The translations under genes and the position numbers were made by a program. Under the pieces are notes generated by a model. That model was not told the DNA's origin. It searched no databases and saw only the letters and a program-made list of their open reading frames with translations. From Microbacterium sp. zg-B185 (lineage in GTDB: Bacteria; Actinomycetota; Actinomycetes; Actinomycetales; Microbacteriaceae): 64,000 bases of DNA. The stretch spans positions 2,914,001-2,978,000 of the forward strand of contig NZ_CP126739.1 of assembly GCF_030246885.1 (NCBI RefSeq), read 5' to 3'. Position 1 is the first letter of the stretch. Each line of letters starts with the position of its first letter. Below, one piece after another: positions 26,787 to 35,948 of this stretch.

Positions 26787-27990
26787 GCGCTCGCTGTTTC
26801 GTGGATCCCTGATCCTGGCGACGGCGGGTGTGCTGGCATCGTGCAGCGCGCTCCCGGCACCCAGGCCGACGCCCTCGCACACCGCCGCCCCCACACCGGC
26901 GCCGGTTCCCAGCGCATCGCGGCGACCGGCCACGACCCGGTCCTACGGCCCCAACGGCACCCACTACCCGGAGGATCTGCCGTGGCTGGGCGACACCGCG
27001 GCCCTCGAACTGGTCGCCGAGTGCGACTGGATCGACATCGCCCGCAAGGTCGAGGCGCTGGACGCGCCGACGGTCGCGGCGGGCGTGATCATCCGGGTCA
27101 AGCCGGGCACGCTTCCCGGTGGCGGGGCGGGCTCCTCCGCGCGCCCGGTGCTGGCCGGGGTGGGCAACGCCGGCTGGGCACGGAACGTGCTGATCTGCCC
27201 GCTCGAGGGCTTCGGCAGCGTCACCACAGCGGCGGGCGGCATCCGCTTCGACCAGTGCGCGCGGCTGTCGTTCTTCGGGTTCCAGAGCGCGGGGACCGTC
27301 ACGATGACCCGCTGCGTCGGTCTGCAGCTCGGCTGGAGCCGGTTCGACGGGATGAACATCACCCGCGGTGCCCGCGACATCGCTCTGTACGAGCTGGTCC
27401 TCGGATTCCGCCAGAGCGCCGATGACACCGCCGGCATCCGCCCCACCGAGGCGTTCGAGATGACGAACTTCACCCGTCATGGGTGCGTGTTCGGTCCGTC
27501 GGTCAAACCCGACGGCAGCGACGCGCACTGCGACACGATCCAGCTGGAGGGAACCGGGACCGGCCCGTTCGGCCCGTTCCTGAGCGTCGACTGCGTCGAC
27601 TACGGGTCATCCAACGCGGCGGAGCTGCTGCATACCCGACTCGTCCTGGCCGACTACCAGCACTGCATGATCCTCGGCGGTCAGCTGCCCTGGCGCGTGT
27701 TTCCCCTCCGCAGCGGCGACTACGAGGGCGACCCGAACGCGTTCGCCGGCGGCTGCCAGGACGTCCGGCTCACCGACTGCGTCGTGGTCGGCGCCATCGG
27801 CCGGATGGGCTTCACGCAGGTGCACAGCTCGACGCTGAGCTACAACCCGGTCTCCGAACAGCAGCCGCGCGACTCCGGCTCGTGGGACGTGGACGGCGAT
27901 TCGCGGGACTGGAACCGGGACGAGATCATGGCGCGCCAGTCGATCCCCGACTACGAGATCGACACGCTGCGGAGCATCTGGGCCTGGTAG
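26767..27990 (+). CDS. Tat-type lipoprotein, Cys-rich probably beta-helical protein, paralog B
   Basis: Product of 407 residues. The signal NRRSLFRGSLILATAG with lipobox LASC (lipidation at Cys26) marks an exported, possibly Tat-dependent, lipoprotein. After a Pro/Ala linker the mature domain starts at SYGPNGTHYP and follows paralog A (18202) nearly motif for motif: ECDW, LICPLEGFGSV, DQCARLSFFG, HGCVFGPSVK, AHCDTIQLEGTGTG, VDCVDYGSSN, HCMILG. Paralog A lacks the lipidation Cys, so one copy is membrane-tethered and the other is released or cleaved. The gene overlaps the PssD/E-like glycosyltransferase by 20 bases, tying it to glycan assembly. Function is unknown; a beta-helix carbohydrate-active or -binding role is inferred. 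Confidence 0.77.
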   Translation: MPPDINRRSLFRGSLILATAGVLASCSALPAPRPTPSHTAAPTPAPVPSASRRPATTRSYGPNGTHYPEDLPWLGDTAALELVAECDWIDIARKVEALDAPTVAAGVIIRVKPGTLPGGGAGSSARPVLAGVGNAGWARNVLICPLEGFGSVTTAAGGIRFDQCARLSFFGFQSAGTVTMTRCVGLQLGWSRFDGMNITRGARDIALYELVLGFRQSADDTAGIRPTEAFEMTNFTRHGCVFGPSVKPDGSDAHCDTIQLEGTGTGPFGPFLSVDCVDYGSSNAAELLHTRLVLADYQHCMILGGQLPWRVFPLRSGDYEGDPNAFAGGCQDVRLTDCVVVGAIGRMGFTQVHSSTLSYNPVSEQQPRDSGSWDVDGDSRDWNRDEIMARQSIPDYEIDTLRSIWAW

Positions 27991-28009
27991 GCCGCGTCGG
28001 CGATAGCGG

Positions 28010-29677
28010 TCAGCGCTGCGCGTTGCGCCGTTCGCGACGCGTCATCGGCACAGCCGGCGCCGTCGGCTCTGCGGCCGGCGCCGGTGCCTCCGCAACGGCG
28101 GCGTGCTCCTCGCGCACGAACCCCTCATCCATCGCCGCCTCCGCGAAGGTCTCCGGCTCCGGCGGTGCGGTCAGCGGCGTCCCGTCCGCGCCGTCGATGC
28201 CCGCTTCGGCGGCGGCGGCCTTGGGGCCGCGCATCCGCTTGACGAAGTCCATCAGCTGAGCGATGTCGCGGCGATATCCGCGGAACAGCAACAGCGGCGC
28301 GATCAGGCACAGGGCCGCCACGCCGCCGACCAGGATCTCCAGGATCGCCAGACCGGTCGGCACCAGGCGCGAGATGAAGTACGACCCGCTGAAGGCCAGG
28401 ATGGCCATCAGCGCGGGGCGCAGCAGCGGTCCGTAGATGTCGTGGCCCTTCACGAAGGTGCCGTGGATGGCCCACGCGAATCCGGGGACGAGCAGCAGCA
28501 GGGTCAGGGCGCCGTAGGTGATGACGAGACCGTTGATGCCGCCCCACCAGATGCCGAAGAAATAGCCGGCGATGATGATGGGCCGCGCCACCAGGTCGTA
28601 CGCGAACTGCCGGTGCGAACGGCCGAGCGAGATGTACAGCCACGTGCGCAGGCGACCGATCGCCTGACCGAACCCGGCGATGGCCAGCAGGCTGAACAGC
28701 GTGGCCGCGATCGACCAGTTCGGCCCCAGCAGCAGCAGCACCAGCGGCTGGGCGATTCCGGCGGCGACGGCGTAGGTGGGCAGCGTCAGGTAGCCCACCA
28801 CGAGCGCCGCGCTGCGGATGTAGCGGCGGTACCGCTCCCCCTGATCGCGGAGCGCACTGAGCACCGGCAGCGCGACCCGGCCCAGCGGTCCGTTCATCTG
28901 CTGCAGGGGCAGCAGGAACAGCGCGTACGCGCGGGAGTACTGGCCGAGGGCCGCCGGGCCCAGCTGGGCGCCGATGATCACGTTGTCGAGGTTCTTCTCC
29001 GCATAGCCGAGCAGCTCCGCGCCGAAGATGCTGCCGCCGGTGCCCACCAGAGACCAGGTCTCGCGCACGATCCGCGGCGGACCGAAGCGGGGTCGCACGA
29101 TCGACCAGAGCACGACCAGGCGCACCACGAACTGGGCGCCGGCCATCGCGACCAGCGACCAGTAGCCCCAGCCCAGGAGCGCCGTGACCACCCCGGCCAC
29201 GACGCCGAGGGCCATGGTGGACACATCCAGCGTGGCCAGGGTGCCGAAGCGCAGGTCCTTGGTCGCGCGTGCCTGCAGCGGCATCACCAGGCCGCTCAAG
29301 AACACGCCGGGCGCCATCAGCAGCGTCACGGCCACCAGCCGGGGTTCGTTGAACAGCAGGGCGATCAGCGGTGCGCACAGCGCCACGACGATCGAGAGCA
29401 GGATGCCGATGAACGCCGACAGCCACAGCAGGCTCTGCCACACCCGCTCGCTGAGGTCCTTGGCCTGGATGATGGCGCCGGTCATGCCGAAGTCGCGGAC
29501 CAGCTCGGCGATGCCCATCACCGCGCCCACCATGGCGATCAGGCCGAAGTCGGCGGGGGTGAGCAGCCGCGCCAGGATGATGGTGGAGCCCATCTGCAGC
29601 AGCGCGCGGCCCCACAGGCCGCCCATCGTCACCATGACGCCGCGCGCGGCCTTCTGCGCGAGGTTCGGGTGACTCAT
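28010..29677 (-). CDS. Polysaccharide flippase / exporter (WzxC/TuaB-like)
   Basis: Product of 555 residues, MOP superfamily, with 12-14 membrane segments and the family opening GLWGRALLQMGSTIILARLLTPADFGLIAMV. The segment AELLGYAEKNLDNVIIGAQLGPAALGQYSRAY is a strong WzxC/TuaB match. It adds a cytoplasmic tail of about 90 residues rich in Ala, Pro and Glu ending RRERRNAQR, which is unusual. ATG overlaps the stop of the GT2 gene upstream as ATGA. It is the last gene of the minus-strand operon Wzz-like, Wzy-like, GT2, Wzx-like. It would export the second glycan of the window. Confidence 0.9.
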   Translation of the reverse strand: MSHPNLAQKAARGVMVTMGGLWGRALLQMGSTIILARLLTPADFGLIAMVGAVMGIAELVRDFGMTGAIIQAKDLSERVWQSLLWLSAFIGILLSIVVALCAPLIALLFNEPRLVAVTLLMAPGVFLSGLVMPLQARATKDLRFGTLATLDVSTMALGVVAGVVTALLGWGYWSLVAMAGAQFVVRLVVLWSIVRPRFGPPRIVRETWSLVGTGGSIFGAELLGYAEKNLDNVIIGAQLGPAALGQYSRAYALFLLPLQQMNGPLGRVALPVLSALRDQGERYRRYIRSAALVVGYLTLPTYAVAAGIAQPLVLLLLGPNWSIAATLFSLLAIAGFGQAIGRLRTWLYISLGRSHRQFAYDLVARPIIIAGYFFGIWWGGINGLVITYGALTLLLLVPGFAWAIHGTFVKGHDIYGPLLRPALMAILAFSGSYFISRLVPTGLAILEILVGGVAALCLIAPLLLFRGYRRDIAQLMDFVKRMRGPKAAAAEAGIDGADGTPLTAPPEPETFAEAAMDEGFVREEHAAVAEAPAPAAEPTAPAVPMTRRERRNAQR

Positions 29678-30522
29678 GGCATCGCCTGCCGTGAGGTCTC
29701 GTCGCGATTCCAGGCGATCTCGCGCTCGGCGCGCAGCAGCCGCGCGGCGCGCCGGCGCGTGATGGTGTGCACCGCGGTGTATCCCGCGAAACCCAGCCAG
29801 AGCTGCGGGCGTCGCCAGACGCGACGGGCGAGCGTGCGCGCACCGACGCGGGCGACCGGCGGCGCCATCTCGGGATAATGCAGGGCGAGCTGCTTGTTGC
29901 CGGCGGCGATGCGCGTGTTGCGCTTGACCAGCGCCGAGAGCGAGCCGGGGCTCGCCACGGAGAAGAAGACGTCGTCGGGCGTGTACCGCTCCGGCGGGGT
30001 GAACAGGCGCTGCACGAACAGGTCGTCGGCGATCACCGGCGGAAAATCCGCGAACCGGGCGCGGCCGTCACTGCTGAGCATGTAGATGCCCGAGCCGATG
30101 TGTCCGGTGGCGCGGTAGTCGGTCAGCTCCCAGACCGCGTAGTGCTGCCGCACCCACCAGGAGGACGACGGCTGCACGGTCATCCGCGGAGCCGCCACCA
30201 GCGCGTTCTGCGCGTGCAGCCCGTCCGCCAGGGAAAGCAGATCCGAGCCGGTCACTGAGACGTCGGCGTCGACGTAGACGACCGGATAGACCCGGATCAG
30301 GTCGTGTGCGGCGTTGAGGGCGGCGATCTTGGACGCTTCGGGGATCTCCAGCACCCGGATCGGACCGCCGACCTCGCGGGCGCGCTGAGCGGTGCGATCC
30401 GTGCAGCCGTTGGCGACGACGATCACGTCGAGCGCGTCCGCGGCATCCAGCAGCCGACGCAGCGTTGCGGCGATCAGGGCCTCTTCGTTGTGTGCGGGAA
30501 TCACCACCGTCAGCTGGGTCAT
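29674..30522 (-). CDS. Glycosyltransferase family 2
   Basis: Product of 282 residues. It has TVVIPAHNEEALIAATL, VIVVANGCTDRT, the DxD-type YVDADVSVTG and a downstream VIADDLFVQRLF (acid/base region), the pattern of processive-like or polyprenyl-linked GT2 enzymes. The start at 30522 overlaps the polymerase stop as ATGA. An upstream in-frame ATG lies inside the polymerase gene and is rejected. A C-terminal hydrophobic patch LWLGFAGYTAVHTI suggests membrane contact. Substrate unknown. Confidence 0.87.
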   Translation of the reverse strand: MTQLTVVIPAHNEEALIAATLRRLLDAADALDVIVVANGCTDRTAQRAREVGGPIRVLEIPEASKIAALNAAHDLIRVYPVVYVDADVSVTGSDLLSLADGLHAQNALVAAPRMTVQPSSSWWVRQHYAVWELTDYRATGHIGSGIYMLSSDGRARFADFPPVIADDLFVQRLFTPPERYTPDDVFFSVASPGSLSALVKRNTRIAAGNKQLALHYPEMAPPVARVGARTLARRVWRRPQLWLGFAGYTAVHTITRRRAARLLRAEREIAWNRDETSRQAMP

Positions 30523-32099
30523 CGGGTTGCCACCGCCGCGGGTGCGTCGCGTTCTGCCGTCACCGGATCGGATTCCGGTTCCGGCCACCTGTCGGCGCCG
30601 TCGGTCATCGCCCACGCCCCGATGCCGAGCAGCACGCTGAGCATCAGGAGCGTCTGCATGAAGGCGAACGCGTCGTAGAAGAACATGGCCGTGGCGTACC
30701 CGACCGCGGAGGTGGCGATCGCCAGCGCCAGGTAGGCACGGGAGGCCGGCACGCCGCGGCGGAACGCGAAGCGGGTGAGCACGAAGATCGGCCACACCAG
30801 CAGCACGACCAGCCCGAGAACCCCCAGCACGCCGGATTCCAGCAGCGAACCCAGCCACTGGTTGTCCAGGATGTCGGCGTTGGCGTCATCGCCGACCACC
30901 ACGCGGCTGCCCAGGCCGGTGCCGGCCAGGGGCGAGTAGCTGAACTCGGCGAACGCCTGCGGCAGGTCCGCCAGCCGGCCCTGACCGGGCAGTCCCACCG
31001 CGGCCATCTGCGAGGCGATCAGCCCCTGTACGTCCAGCAGCGACAGCACCATCGATTCGAACAGCGCCGGCAGCACCATGGCGACCAGCACCACCATGGG
31101 CACCGCGATCAGGGCGAGCAGACCCGCCAACTTCGGACGCACCAGCAGGATGAACAGGTACATCGCGCCCAGGGTGACCACGCCCGTGCGCGACACCGCC
31201 GACAGCATCCCGAGGATCATGACGCCGATCGCGGCCGCGTAGAACAGCTTGCGCGTGAACGCGAACCGCGGCCACGGGCTGAACTTCATCAGGTAGATCG
31301 CCAGCGGGATGATCATGCAGAACAGCACCGCCAGGGCGATCGGATGCTGGGACGACGCATACGCGCGCGCCCCGCCGGCGCGCAGGGACTCGCCCTCGTC
31401 GCGCAGCAGGATCAGCGGCAGGAACGTGTTCAGCTCCAGGAAGATGTTGCGCCGGGTCAGCCGCTCGAAGAACGCGAAGAACCCGACGACCGCGCCGCCC
31501 AGGACGATCACATTGAGCAGGATCATCGTGATCTGCTCGGTGGAGAGCATCTGGCGCACCAGCACGATCGTGGACAGCAGGAACGCCAGCTGGAAGACGT
31601 TGGCGAAACCACCCCCGATCAACCCGGTCTCGGTCAGGGTCACCGCGTTGACCATCAGCGACGCGAACGCCGTCCACAACGCGATCGCGATCGGCCAGCC
31701 CCATACCACCGGCTTCCAGTCGCGGGTGCCGCGCAGGAACACGGTCACCGCGAGCGCGATCAGCAGTGCGGCGATCACCACGCGATACGGCTCCAGGGCG
31801 AATCCGACCTGGATCGGCAGCGCGTAGCGGCGGATCGGGACGAACAGGATGACCGCGGTCAGCACGAACAGCATGGTCGTCCAGTTGAAGACGACGCGGC
31901 GGAAGACGTACAGGCCTCCGGCCACCAGCAGCACGCCGCCGACGAGCAACGGCTCGAGGAACAGCACCGCCAGCAGCACCACGACCCCCGCGACCACGGC
32001 GATCACGATCGACAAGGGCGCGCGCGGCAGGCGGGACGCCCGCACGGTGCGGGTCGGCGCCGTGCCCCGAGGTGGCTCTGCGGTCTTCACATCGACCAT
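30519..32099 (-). CDS. O-antigen polymerase/ligase family membrane protein (Wzy-like)
   Basis: Product of 526 residues with about 12 membrane segments beginning after a basic N-terminus (PLSIVIAVVAGVVVLLAVLF). The family features are the segments RAYASSQHPIALAVLF and SPLAGTGLGSRVVVGDDANADILDNQWL, the loop region of the Wzy_C/O-antigen ligase group. It lies between a Wzz-like and a GT2 gene, so polymerisation of the second glycan is the likely role. Start MVDVK at 32099; the upstream gene ends only seven bases before. The C-terminal tail is acidic. This is the second Wzy-type protein in the window and is not close to the one at 7556. Confidence 0.87.
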   Translation of the reverse strand: MVDVKTAEPPRGTAPTRTVRASRLPRAPLSIVIAVVAGVVVLLAVLFLEPLLVGGVLLVAGGLYVFRRVVFNWTTMLFVLTAVILFVPIRRYALPIQVGFALEPYRVVIAALLIALAVTVFLRGTRDWKPVVWGWPIAIALWTAFASLMVNAVTLTETGLIGGGFANVFQLAFLLSTIVLVRQMLSTEQITMILLNVIVLGGAVVGFFAFFERLTRRNIFLELNTFLPLILLRDEGESLRAGGARAYASSQHPIALAVLFCMIIPLAIYLMKFSPWPRFAFTRKLFYAAAIGVMILGMLSAVSRTGVVTLGAMYLFILLVRPKLAGLLALIAVPMVVLVAMVLPALFESMVLSLLDVQGLIASQMAAVGLPGQGRLADLPQAFAEFSYSPLAGTGLGSRVVVGDDANADILDNQWLGSLLESGVLGVLGLVVLLVWPIFVLTRFAFRRGVPASRAYLALAIATSAVGYATAMFFYDAFAFMQTLLMLSVLLGIGAWAMTDGADRWPEPESDPVTAERDAPAAVATR

Positions 32100-32106
32100 G
32101 GGAGGC

Positions 32107-33129
32107 CTACGCGTGCGTGGGCTGGGGCGATCCGGAGTCGGTGCCGTGCTCGGGAGCGTTCGGGTCGGTGACGACGGCGATCCCCTCCGTCCGCATCCGG
32201 CGGCGCATGGGCTGGGGCGCATCCGACGCACCGGCCTCCGCTGTGGCCTCGTCTGTGCCGGCAGCGCCGGACATCACCGGCACGGCCTCGTCGTCGCGCG
32301 TCTGGGCATCGGCGGTGGACTCGTCCAGGTCGTCGGGGGCGTCGTCCTCGTCCTCGCCATCGGTTCGGTCGTCGCCGGCGACCTCGCGGCGGCGGCGGCG
32401 GTCGCGGACGGCCTCGACGATCAGCGCGAGGGCGATGAAGAAGATCATCACGCCGACGGCGACCACGATCACCGGGATGGCCGGGTTGCTGCCCTCGCCG
32501 GAGTCGGCGACCGGAGCGTTGAGCACGTCCAGCGTCAGGCGGATCTCCTCGGAGACGCCCCACTCGCGCTGCTGTGCGCGGATCAGATCGGCGAAGACCT
32601 CGGTGGCCTCGTTGGCGATGAGCTCCGCGCGGGCGGCCGAGGTGGAGGTGCCCACGATGTCGATCAGGGGCAGCGAGAGGCGTCCGCCGAATCGCTCATC
32701 GCCGGCCGGCTGGGTCGTGCGGCGCGCCGCGGTGATCCCATCGCCGTCCTCGAAATCGCCGACGCGGTCCGCCACCGCCTGGGCGACCTCGTCGGACGAG
32801 GCGATGTACGCCAGGATGATGGCCGAGTCGGCAAGGTCCAGCGGAGTGGCGTCCTCGACGATCAGCTCCTGCGTCGGAGTGGTCCCGTCCGCGTTCGGCT
32901 GCGGCAGCGCCTGCGCGGTCCCCGGGATCTCGACCTGGAAGAAGTTCGGCTGCGGCGAGGCCAGCAGCACGGTCGACGACGCGGTATAGGTCTTCTGCAC
33001 GCGCGTCGTGATGGCGCCGTCGTGAATCGTCAACCCCGCGAGGAGTCCGGCGATGATCGCCACCACGAACCCGACGATCAGCAGAACCTTCTGCCGCAGC
33101 AGGCGCTCCAAATACTTCGGCTTCTCCAT
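32107..33129 (-). CDS. Wzz-like chain-length determinant without kinase domain
   Basis: Product of 340 residues. Membrane segment 1 (about 15-35) is followed by an extracytoplasmic domain with YTASSTVLLASP near its start and a helical region (ARAELIANEATEVFADLIRAQQ); membrane segment 2 is at about 210-235. The order is that of polysaccharide co-polymerases. A cytoplasmic tail of about 100 residues is very acidic, with no Walker motifs and no tyrosine cluster, so any kinase would have to be separate. GGGGGAGAG precedes ATG 33129. It is first in its operon, divergent from the plus-strand operon starting at 33387, and probably sets chain length of the second glycan. Confidence 0.82.
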   Translation of the reverse strand: MEKPKYLERLLRQKVLLIVGFVVAIIAGLLAGLTIHDGAITTRVQKTYTASSTVLLASPQPNFFQVEIPGTAQALPQPNADGTTPTQELIVEDATPLDLADSAIILAYIASSDEVAQAVADRVGDFEDGDGITAARRTTQPAGDERFGGRLSLPLIDIVGTSTSAARAELIANEATEVFADLIRAQQREWGVSEEIRLTLDVLNAPVADSGEGSNPAIPVIVVAVGVMIFFIALALIVEAVRDRRRRREVAGDDRTDGEDEDDAPDDLDESTADAQTRDDEAVPVMSGAAGTDEATAEAGASDAPQPMRRRMRTEGIAVVTDPNAPEHGTDSGSPQPTHA

Positions 33130-33386
33130 ACAGCACTCTCCCCCAGCTATTTCTCGGGACAGAGCGCACCCCGCGCGCCGTCACCGGTGCGACGCAATGG
33201 CGGGCCGCCACCCAACACTTCCATTGACATGTTTCGTCCGTGTGAACGGACGTGAACAGCATGTCCCGGATCGTGCCCCAGACTTGCATGAGCGACGGCA
33301 ATTGGCAATTCTGGGGGAGCCGAGCACACCCGCCGCAGGGCGATCTACTGGGAGATCGCGATCTGCGGGGCAATGGGGAGGGGGAA
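33130..33386. promoter_or_regulatory. Divergent promoter region between the two arms of the second glycan locus
   Basis: These 257 bases separate start codons facing opposite ways, so promoters for both operons should lie here. CGTCCG (33235-33240) and CGGACG (33247-33252) form an operator-like inverted repeat with a six-base centre. TTGACA is at 33224-33229, but no good -10 hexamer lies 16-18 bases after it. No gene is seen. Confidence 0.45.
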
Positions 33387-34397
33387 GTGACGGTGACTGA
33401 CGCATGCCTGGAAACGGGCGCAGAAGCACGGGGCGACGTTTCGCATGCCCCGGCTGCACCGGCCACCGCGACCGTTGCGGTGTGCACGCGGGACCGGCCT
33501 GACCTGCTGACCGCCGCGCTGACGGCGCTTCAGGCGGCGCTGCCCACCGACACCCGCATCCTGGTGGTGGACTCCGGCTCCCGCTCCCCCGACACCTCGC
33601 GCGTGGCGCGCAGCGCGAACGTCGACTACGTCAGATCCGACGTCCCGGGGCTGTCGATCGCGCGCAACCTCGCCCTGGCCTCCAGCCTCAGCGACTGCGT
33701 CGTCTTCACCGACGATGACTGCATCGTCGAGCCGGGATTCCTCGCACCCCTGCTGGCGCCTTTCGCCTCGGCGGCGGTCGGCGCCACGACCGGCACCCTG
33801 CGCGATGCCACGGCCCGCGGGCGTGCGCCGGTGGGCGTGCCGCCGCAGACCCTGCGGCGCACGCGGGACGGATTGGACGCCGGACACGGCGCGCTGATGG
33901 CCTTCCGCCGCGAGACGCTGCAGGGCCTGGGCGGCTTCGATCCGCTCCTGGGCGCGGGGCGGCGGTTCGGCGGCGCCGAGGACATGGACGCGTTGTGCCG
34001 TGTGCTGCACGCCGGGTTCGAGGTCGTGCGCGTGCCGGACGCCGTCGTCACCCACGTCTACACCCGCTCAGACGAGGATTACCTGCGCCTGAACGACAGC
34101 TACGGTCTGGGCATCGGCGCCATGTGCGCCAAGTGGCTGCGCACGCACCGCACCGCCGGCGCGACGCTGACCGGGCTGGTGCTCCGCCGCGGCCTCAGCC
34201 GGTACGTGCGCCGCTTCGGCAGCGCGCGCACGCGCCGCGGGCAGAGCCGCTACCTCCGGGCCGTCGCGCGCGGACTGATCGAGGCACGCCGCATCCCGCT
34301 GCAGGGCCGGGTCTTCGCGGACCTCACCCCACCGCAGAGCGTGCCGGCGGCGCAGGACGCTTCCGACGGCGCCACGACGGAACGGGCCACCGGATGA
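33387..34397 (+). CDS. Glycosyltransferase family 2
   Basis: Product of 336 residues. [30 protein letters not shown], the DxD-type [14 protein letters not shown] and a later [16 protein letters not shown] give a complete GT2 pattern (galactosyl/rhamnosyltransferase-like). GTG 33387 has GGGAGG at 33376-33381 and is the best start; a second GTG lies at 33393. It is the first gene of the nine-gene plus-strand operon that carries the fatty-acyl module, with the next start overlapping its stop as ATGA. Acceptor unknown. Confidence 0.87.
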   Translation: MTVTDACLETGAEARGDVSHAPAAPATATVAVCTRDRPDLLTAALTALQAALPTDTRILVVDSGSRSPDTSRVARSANVDYVRSDVPGLSIARNLALASSLSDCVVFTDDDCIVEPGFLAPLLAPFASAAVGATTGTLRDATARGRAPVGVPPQTLRRTRDGLDAGHGALMAFRRETLQGLGGFDPLLGAGRRFGGAEDMDALCRVLHAGFEVVRVPDAVVTHVYTRSDEDYLRLNDSYGLGIGAMCAKWLRTHRTAGATLTGLVLRRGLSRYVRRFGSARTRRGQSRYLRAVARGLIEARRIPLQGRVFADLTPPQSVPAAQDASDGATTERATG

Positions 34398-34942
34398 GCG
34401 GCAAGCTTCAGGGGATCGTGCGCTCACTCGTGGACCCCCGCACCTACGCGCAGGCGTTCCGGCTGCTGCACTTCGCCTCGTACTCGCACGTCCAGCCGGT
34501 CCGGCGGCTCACGCGGGGCGCGAACGTGAGCTTCGCCCCGAACGTGTCGTTCCGAAACGGCGAGCGCATCACGATCGGCGCCGGCACCCACATCGGCGAG
34601 CACAGCATCGTCTGGGCCGGCAATTCCACCGGCCGCATCACCTTCGGCGAGAAATGCCTGCTCGCCCCGCACGTCACGATCACCGCATCCAACTACGGCA
34701 CCGCGCCCGGCGAATTCATCATGGACCAGCCCAAGATCGAAGCGGACATCACCATCGGCCGCGACGTGTGGCTGGGCGCGAACACCGTCGTCCTGGCCGG
34801 CGTGACCATCGGCGACGGCGCGGTCGTCGCGGCCGGCGCCGTGGTCACCAAGGACGTGGAGGCCGGAGCGATCGTCGGCGGGGTCCCGGCCAGACGCATC
34901 GGCTGGCGCGGCGGCATCGCGCCCGAAACGGCGGGTGCCTGA
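34394..34942 (+). CDS. Left-handed beta-helix acyltransferase
   Basis: Product of 182 residues with hexapeptide turns [55 protein letters not shown] and the tail [14 protein letters not shown]. The segment [12 protein letters not shown] replaces the usual His-containing loop seen in the other acyltransferases here, so the catalytic base is not obvious. It is coupled to both neighbours by overlapping codons. It probably acetylates the second glycan; donor could also be another short acyl-CoA. Confidence 0.83.
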   Translation: MSGKLQGIVRSLVDPRTYAQAFRLLHFASYSHVQPVRRLTRGANVSFAPNVSFRNGERITIGAGTHIGEHSIVWAGNSTGRITFGEKCLLAPHVTITASNYGTAPGEFIMDQPKIEADITIGRDVWLGANTVVLAGVTIGDGAVVAAGAVVTKDVEAGAIVGGVPARRIGWRGGIAPETAGA

Positions 34943-35948
34943 CGTGACCCACGCCTACGACCTCTCCACGGTCATCGTGAACTACAACACGCCCGCCGAC
35001 ACCGCCGAGTCCGTCCGCTCCCTGCTGGCCACGACCGAGGCGCGCGTGCAGGTCATCCTCGTGGACAACGGCTCTTCGGACGGCAGCGCCGAGACGCTGC
35101 GCGAGCAGTTCCCGGAGATCACCGTGATCGACGCCGGTGCGAACCTCGGCTTCGCCGCCGGGGTCAACCTCGGCGCCCGCAGTGCGCAGTCCCCCTGGGT
35201 GCTGCTGCTGAACCCCGACGTGGTCGTCCTGCCCGGCGCCATCGACGCGCTGCTCGCGTTCGCGACCGCGCATCCCGAGCACGGCCTCTACGGCGGCCGC
35301 ACGCTGCGGCCCGACGGGACGACCGATCCCAGCTCCTGCTGGGGAGCGATGTCGCTGTGGTCGCTGACCTGCTTCGCCACCGGCCTGAGCACGCTGCTGC
35401 GCCGCTCGGTGCTGTTCGATCCGGAATCGCTGGGACGCTGGGAGCGTGACACGGTCCGCGAGGTGCCCGTCATCACCGGGTGCCTGCTGCTGATCTCTCT
35501 GGCGAACTGGAAACGGCTCGGCGGCATGGACGAGCGCTTCTTCCTCTACGGCGAGGACGCCGATTTCTCGGCCCGCGCGCGCGCCGAGGGACTGCGCCCG
35601 GTCATCGTCCCGGACGCGGCGATCATCCACGCGGTCGGCGGGTCGACCGCCTCCAGCGGACGCAAGATGAGCATGGTGATGGCCGGCAAGGCCACCGTGC
35701 TGCGCACCACGTGGCACCCCGCCGCTGCCCGGGTCGGCATCGCGCTCCTGCAGGCGGGCACCGCCCTGCGAGCGCTGCCCGGACTGCTGCGCCGTCGCGA
35801 GGGCATGTGGACCGGGGTGTGGCGTTCGCGACGAGACTGGCGCGCCGGCTACCCCGCCGCCAAGACCACCCTGTTCGGCTTCGCTCCAGATCCGCACGAC
35901 CCGCACCCTGGCACCCACCATCTGCACGCCGAAGGAGCACACCGATGA
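34935..35948 (+). CDS. Glycosyltransferase family 2, rhamnosyltransferase-like (WbbL type)
   Basis: Product of 337 residues. [47 protein letters not shown] and [13 protein letters not shown] are the typical WbbL dTDP-rhamnosyltransferase motifs, followed by [23 protein letters not shown] with the catalytic-base region. Two GTG codons (34935 and 34944) are possible starts; both overlap or follow the preceding stop closely. AAGGAG near its 3' end serves the next gene, whose ATG overlaps this stop. A rhamnose or related deoxysugar donor is likely from family knowledge. Confidence 0.88.
   Translation: MPDVTHAYDLSTVIVNYNTPADTAESVRSLLATTEARVQVILVDNGSSDGSAETLREQFPEITVIDAGANLGFAAGVNLGARSAQSPWVLLLNPDVVVLPGAIDALLAFATAHPEHGLYGGRTLRPDGTTDPSSCWGAMSLWSLTCFATGLSTLLRRSVLFDPESLGRWERDTVREVPVITGCLLLISLANWKRLGGMDERFFLYGEDADFSARARAEGLRPVIVPDAAIIHAVGGSTASSGRKMSMVMAGKATVLRTTWHPAAARVGIALLQAGTALRALPGLLRRREGMWTGVWRSRRDWRAGYPAAKTTLFGFAPDPHDPHPGTHHLHAEGAHR

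Noticed and set aside
28103..29878. Long open frames on both strands around the flippase gene
   Set aside because: Products are His/Gln/Arg-rich without motifs; they mirror the GC-rich flippase frame, which has a normal membrane pattern.
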